NCBI RefSeq assembly: GCF_003990915.1
Contig: NZ_BHXQ01000001.1
Span: forward strand, 427,402-491,401
DNA from: Chryseotalea sanaruensis
GTDB lineage: Bacteria > Bacteroidota > Bacteroidia > Cytophagales > Cyclobacteriaceae
DNA: 64,000 nucleotides
Reading direction: 5' to 3'
Shown here piece after piece: positions 61,644-64,000 of the stretch. A program made the position numbers and the translations under genes. Position 1 is the stretch's first letter; the number at the start of each line of letters is the position of its first letter. The notes below the pieces were generated by a model. It was given only the letters and a program-made list of their open reading frames with translations. It did not search any database and was not told where the DNA came from.

Positions 61644-62435
61644 TTAGTCGTTAAGACCCCAATCGTATTCCAGGTAAGAAATGTCTGCCTTGTTCGATAA
61701 CTGAACTTTGGAATGGTTGTTTATAAAGCTTCTGACGCTTGCGCCTTTCTTATTAAAATCCATACTATACCATTTAAAAATCAGACTCAGCTGCCCTTTA
61801 TCAGCGGTTATCTTGTTTCTAAATGAATCGGCAAGGTATGCGCTTGATTGTTTATTCAGTTGTGCATTGAGTTTGTCAGCCGTGTATGCTTCATTCAGTA
61901 AAATGGGGCATGACTTGCTGGCACAAACGAGTGCCATGTGTATGCGAGGATCGTCAAAGTTCTTTCTAAGCTGGCCATGCTCAATATTGTTCAGGTCCAT
62001 TTTCTCTTTTCCGATACGAATAAACTTGATGTCCCATGGCGTGTTTACAAAAGGAATTTGAACCTTGCTGCCTATATCTTTGATGCTTGCGATAGGATAG
62101 TAGTTAATAACCAACTTTATGGTAAAGGCATTGTAAGCGTTAATCCAATATGCCATTTGTTCGTTTTTGGTCCATGTTGTGGGATTGGGTGCATTCTTAC
62201 TGATGATTGTTAGGTATTGATTCAACACAACCGAATCTTTTATGAAACCCTTGTAATTCACCCTTCCCTCGGGTGAAACATGCTTTTTTAACAAAGCATC
62301 ATAGATGGCATGCGAGGGTGAGCCTGTTTGTGACCAGCTTTCTGTAGATAAGTTGAAAAGTATAAATAACAAAATACTACCTCGTAGGGCGTTACCTATG
62401 TTTATTTGAGAATTTATCATTAGTCTGTTCAACAT
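61644..62435 (-). CDS. DUF547 family exported protein
   Basis: 263 aa from the ATG at 62435; Met at 62468 and 62420 are alternatives. A signal peptide (GSILLFILFNLSTESWS) is followed by the DUF547 core: NEQMAYWINAYNAFTIKLVI, DIKFIRIGKEKMDLNNIEHG, and HMALVCASKSCPILLNEAY with the paired Cys. DUF547 has a papain-like fold but its function is unknown. It is probably periplasmic. The starts of this gene and the DUF6134 gene are 35 bases apart and divergent. Confidence 0.87.
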   Translation of the reverse strand: MLNRLMINSQINIGNALRGSILLFILFNLSTESWSQTGSPSHAIYDALLKKHVSPEGRVNYKGFIKDSVVLNQYLTIISKNAPNPTTWTKNEQMAYWINAYNAFTIKLVINYYPIASIKDIGSKVQIPFVNTPWDIKFIRIGKEKMDLNNIEHGQLRKNFDDPRIHMALVCASKSCPILLNEAYTADKLNAQLNKQSSAYLADSFRNKITADKGQLSLIFKWYSMDFNKKGASVRSFINNHSKVQLSNKADISYLEYDWGLND

Positions 62436-62449
62436 TGTTGAAGAATACT

Positions 62450-62457
62450 TAGTTTTG
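62450..62457 (+). promoter_or_regulatory. Candidate -7 element for the DUF6134 gene
   Basis: TAGTTTTG fits TAnnTTTG and ends 13 bases before the ATG at 62471. No -33 TTG at 19 bases upstream was seen. It lies in the short divergent gap shared with the DUF547 gene. Confidence 0.4.
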
Positions 62458-62470
62458 GACGACTGCATAT

Positions 62471-63091
62471 ATGAGATCACTATTTTTACTAACAACTATA
62501 CTTCTATTGGGGTTCAACTTTTATGGCTATTCTCAAAATGATACAATTAACGATGTGCGAAATTTTGACATAAAAGTGGCTGGAGTAATTGTAGGTGAAA
62601 TGAAAGCCACCAAAAAGCACGAAGACACAATTACCCATTACACCATTAACAGCAAAGTAAAGTTCTGGTTTTTCGTAACTGTGGCTATTGAGCACACGGC
62701 TGAGGTGCTATATTATAATGATAAACTGATTTACTCTAAGTCTACCTCTGTTACTAACAATGGTACTTATCTAAGTACAATAATTTGGAATAAGGATAAA
62801 TACGATGTTGAAGTGAATACTTATGATTACGTAAACAAAAGGAGTATTAACAAAGTAATAAAACATAATGTGGCAACGCTCTATTTTGAAGAACCAAAAG
62901 CAGTGAAAGAGTTATTATTAGATAGCTTTGGTGAAATGGCTACTGTAACAACAACTAAGGTAGGAACGTATCTGGTTGAAGTAAGTGGGAAAAAAAATTA
63001 CTTTGAATATAAAGATGGAAAGCTTGTACTTGCCAATGTGCATAGCAAATTTAAAAATTATAATGTAGTCGCCCGGGCCTATGACGATTAG
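62471..63091 (+). CDS. DUF6134 family exported protein
   Basis: 206 aa with a signal peptide (MRSLFLLTTILLLGFNFYGY, cut after SQ). The mature part starts with DIKVAGVIVGEMKATKKH and continues as long antiparallel strands (INSKVKFWFFVTVAIEHTAE, VLYYNDKLIYSKS), as in DUF6134/DUF3108-like beta-sheet proteins of the periplasm. Function unknown. It overlaps the glycosyltransferase gene by 11 bp. Confidence 0.7.
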   Translation: MRSLFLLTTILLLGFNFYGYSQNDTINDVRNFDIKVAGVIVGEMKATKKHEDTITHYTINSKVKFWFFVTVAIEHTAEVLYYNDKLIYSKSTSVTNNGTYLSTIIWNKDKYDVEVNTYDYVNKRSINKVIKHNVATLYFEEPKAVKELLLDSFGEMATVTTTKVGTYLVEVSGKKNYFEYKDGKLVLANVHSKFKNYNVVARAYDD

Positions 63092-63791
63092 CGTTATTAT
63101 TCCAACGGTAAATGAGGATGCGATTATTAGTGAAAGAATTTATTTTATCCGTGAACATGGGGGATCAACTGTAGTAGAGATAATTGTATGCGATGGCGAT
63201 AGTGATGATGAAACTGTTATGCGTGCAGAGAAAGCCGGTGCACGGATTATTCGTTGTGCCGAACGAAACAGGGCCCTGCAGATGAATGCTGGGGCAGAAC
63301 ATGCCAAAGCTGATGTACTTTATTTTGTTCATGCAGATACGCAGTTAAACAGTAGCTTTGTAACAGATATATCAGGTGCTCTGACTAATGGTTTTGTCTC
63401 CGGTTGCTATCGCTATGTATTTGATTCAGAAAAGCTTATGCTAAAAGTAAATGCCTGGTTTACCCGATTCGACCTTATGTTTTGCAGGGGAGGAGATCAG
63501 ACGCTTTTTGTGAAGAAAGAGGTGTTTAGAGCTTTAAATGGCTTCAATGAAAGTTTCGTGATCATGGAAGACTATGAATTTTTAAAGCGTGTGCAACAAC
63601 AAGCCTCATTTCTGATCATTCCAAAATATGTAATTGTTAGTTCGCGTAAATATAATGACAATTCATGGTTAAGGGTTCAGTTCAGTAATCTGGTGGCCTT
63701 TTCCATGTATCGTTTTAAAATGTCACCAAAAAAAATTAAGATTGCCTACAAAAAAATGCTTAACTATCGGCACGATGGAATATGTAATTAG
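63081..63791 (+). CDS. Glycosyltransferase family 2, TIGR04283 type
   Basis: 236 aa. GT-A fold with ISVIIPTVNEDAII, IVCDGDSDDETV, then the subfamily stretch RNRALQMNAGAEHAKADVLY and FVHADTQL with the DxD-like metal site, and MEDYEFLKRV. TIGR04283 proteins are annotated as arsenosugar-biosynthesis-related, but arsenic genes are not present here, so only a sugar transfer is claimed. It starts inside the DUF6134 gene (11 bp overlap) and its end overlaps the VOC gene by 17 bp. Confidence 0.85.
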   Translation: MTISVIIPTVNEDAIISERIYFIREHGGSTVVEIIVCDGDSDDETVMRAEKAGARIIRCAERNRALQMNAGAEHAKADVLYFVHADTQLNSSFVTDISGALTNGFVSGCYRYVFDSEKLMLKVNAWFTRFDLMFCRGGDQTLFVKKEVFRALNGFNESFVIMEDYEFLKRVQQQASFLIIPKYVIVSSRKYNDNSWLRVQFSNLVAFSMYRFKMSPKKIKIAYKKMLNYRHDGICN

Positions 63792-64000
63792 TGGAATACA
63801 ACAGGTTGGTATAGGGGTTAGAGATGCTGAAGAGGCGTGGACTTGGTACCGTAAGCATTTTGGTTTTGATGTACCTATTTTTAAGGATGCCGCACGTGCT
63901 TCTTTGATGACACGTTACACATCGGGCATAGCTGAGACCCGTTATGCAATTTTGGCGATGAACCTGCAAGGCGGAGGGGGCTTCGAAATTTGGCAATATA
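63775..64000 (+). CDS. VOC-family (glyoxalase/dioxygenase fold) protein, 3' end outside window
   Basis: Open from the ATG at 63775 to the window end, 75 codons visible. ISGIQQVGIGVRDAEEAWTW, YRKHFGFDVPIF and GGGGFEIWQY are the first beta-alpha-beta-beta-beta module of the vicinal-oxygen-chelate fold, with His/Glu metal-ligand positions only partly present (no His at the first site: QQVGIGV). The function cannot be assigned from this half. It overlaps the glycosyltransferase gene by 17 bp. Confidence 0.75.
   Translation, partial: MEYVISGIQQVGIGVRDAEEAWTWYRKHFGFDVPIFKDAARASLMTRYTSGIAETRYAILAMNLQGGGGFEIWQY

Noticed and set aside
63081..63791. Arsenosugar biosynthesis gene cluster
   Set aside because: The glycosyltransferase resembles TIGR04283 but no arsenic methyltransferase or related gene is adjacent.

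Overview
The window is from a Bacteroidota chromosome, most likely order Cytophagales (family not decidable by eye). The signs are a PorT homologue for type IX secretion, an OmpA protein with PorE-like architecture, several protein families restricted to or common in the phylum (DUF5606, DUF3667, DUF6588, head-GIN, NRDE), -7 promoter elements of the TAnnTTTG type, and almost no Shine-Dalgarno sequences. The base composition is AT-rich and even. No rRNA, tRNA, intact insertion sequence, prophage or CRISPR array was found.

Layout. 1-4780: MscS channel (5' end cut off), fused trehalose-phosphate synthase/phosphatase and a GH15 hydrolase, an osmotic-stress group. 4781-5584: gene-poor stretch with three palindromes. 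5585-18201: mixed housekeeping genes, including a DUF3667 membrane protein, an ABC ATPase, cobalamin adenosyltransferase, IlvE, prfB with its +1 frameshift, a thioredoxin-like protein, an MFS transporter, a head-GIN protein, YigZ and a DUF1877 remnant. 18456-30126: second MFS transporter, PorE-like OmpA protein, EngB, DUF5606, fructose-1,6-bisphosphatase, aspartate kinase, tyrosine phosphatase, enoyl-CoA hydratase, Kdo transferase and RsgA. 30149-33780: a minus-strand run of envelope and lipid-type genes. 33903-39371: saccharopine dehydrogenase family protein, NhaC, a 3'-5' exonuclease, UbiE/MenG, PorT and an SDR, tightly packed.

40264-54764 is the most distinctive region. It opens with a small GG-leader peptide opposite a short HTH protein and a secreted protein. 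Then comes a long minus-strand signalling block: GAF/PAS membrane sensor, CheR, CheB without a receiver domain, a GAF membrane protein, a large dCache-HAMP-GAF-PAS-SpoIIE phosphatase, SiaB-type kinase, SiaC (DUF1987, with Thr68 conserved), a TerB-ABCG transporter fusion and a lipoprotein. The block joins a SiaABC-like partner switch to an orphan CheB/CheR pair. No chemoreceptor, CheA, CheW or SiaD-type diguanylate cyclase is present in the window. A roughly 155 bp MITE-like palindrome sits inside the block.

55002-64000: cytidine deaminase, a second saccharopine dehydrogenase-like protein, acyltransferase, bile-acid/sodium symporter family protein, RNase HI, MarC, class V aminotransferase, AroQ, DUF547, DUF6134, a glycosyltransferase and a VOC protein cut by the window end. 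All functions are read from motifs and family memory; no database search was possible.
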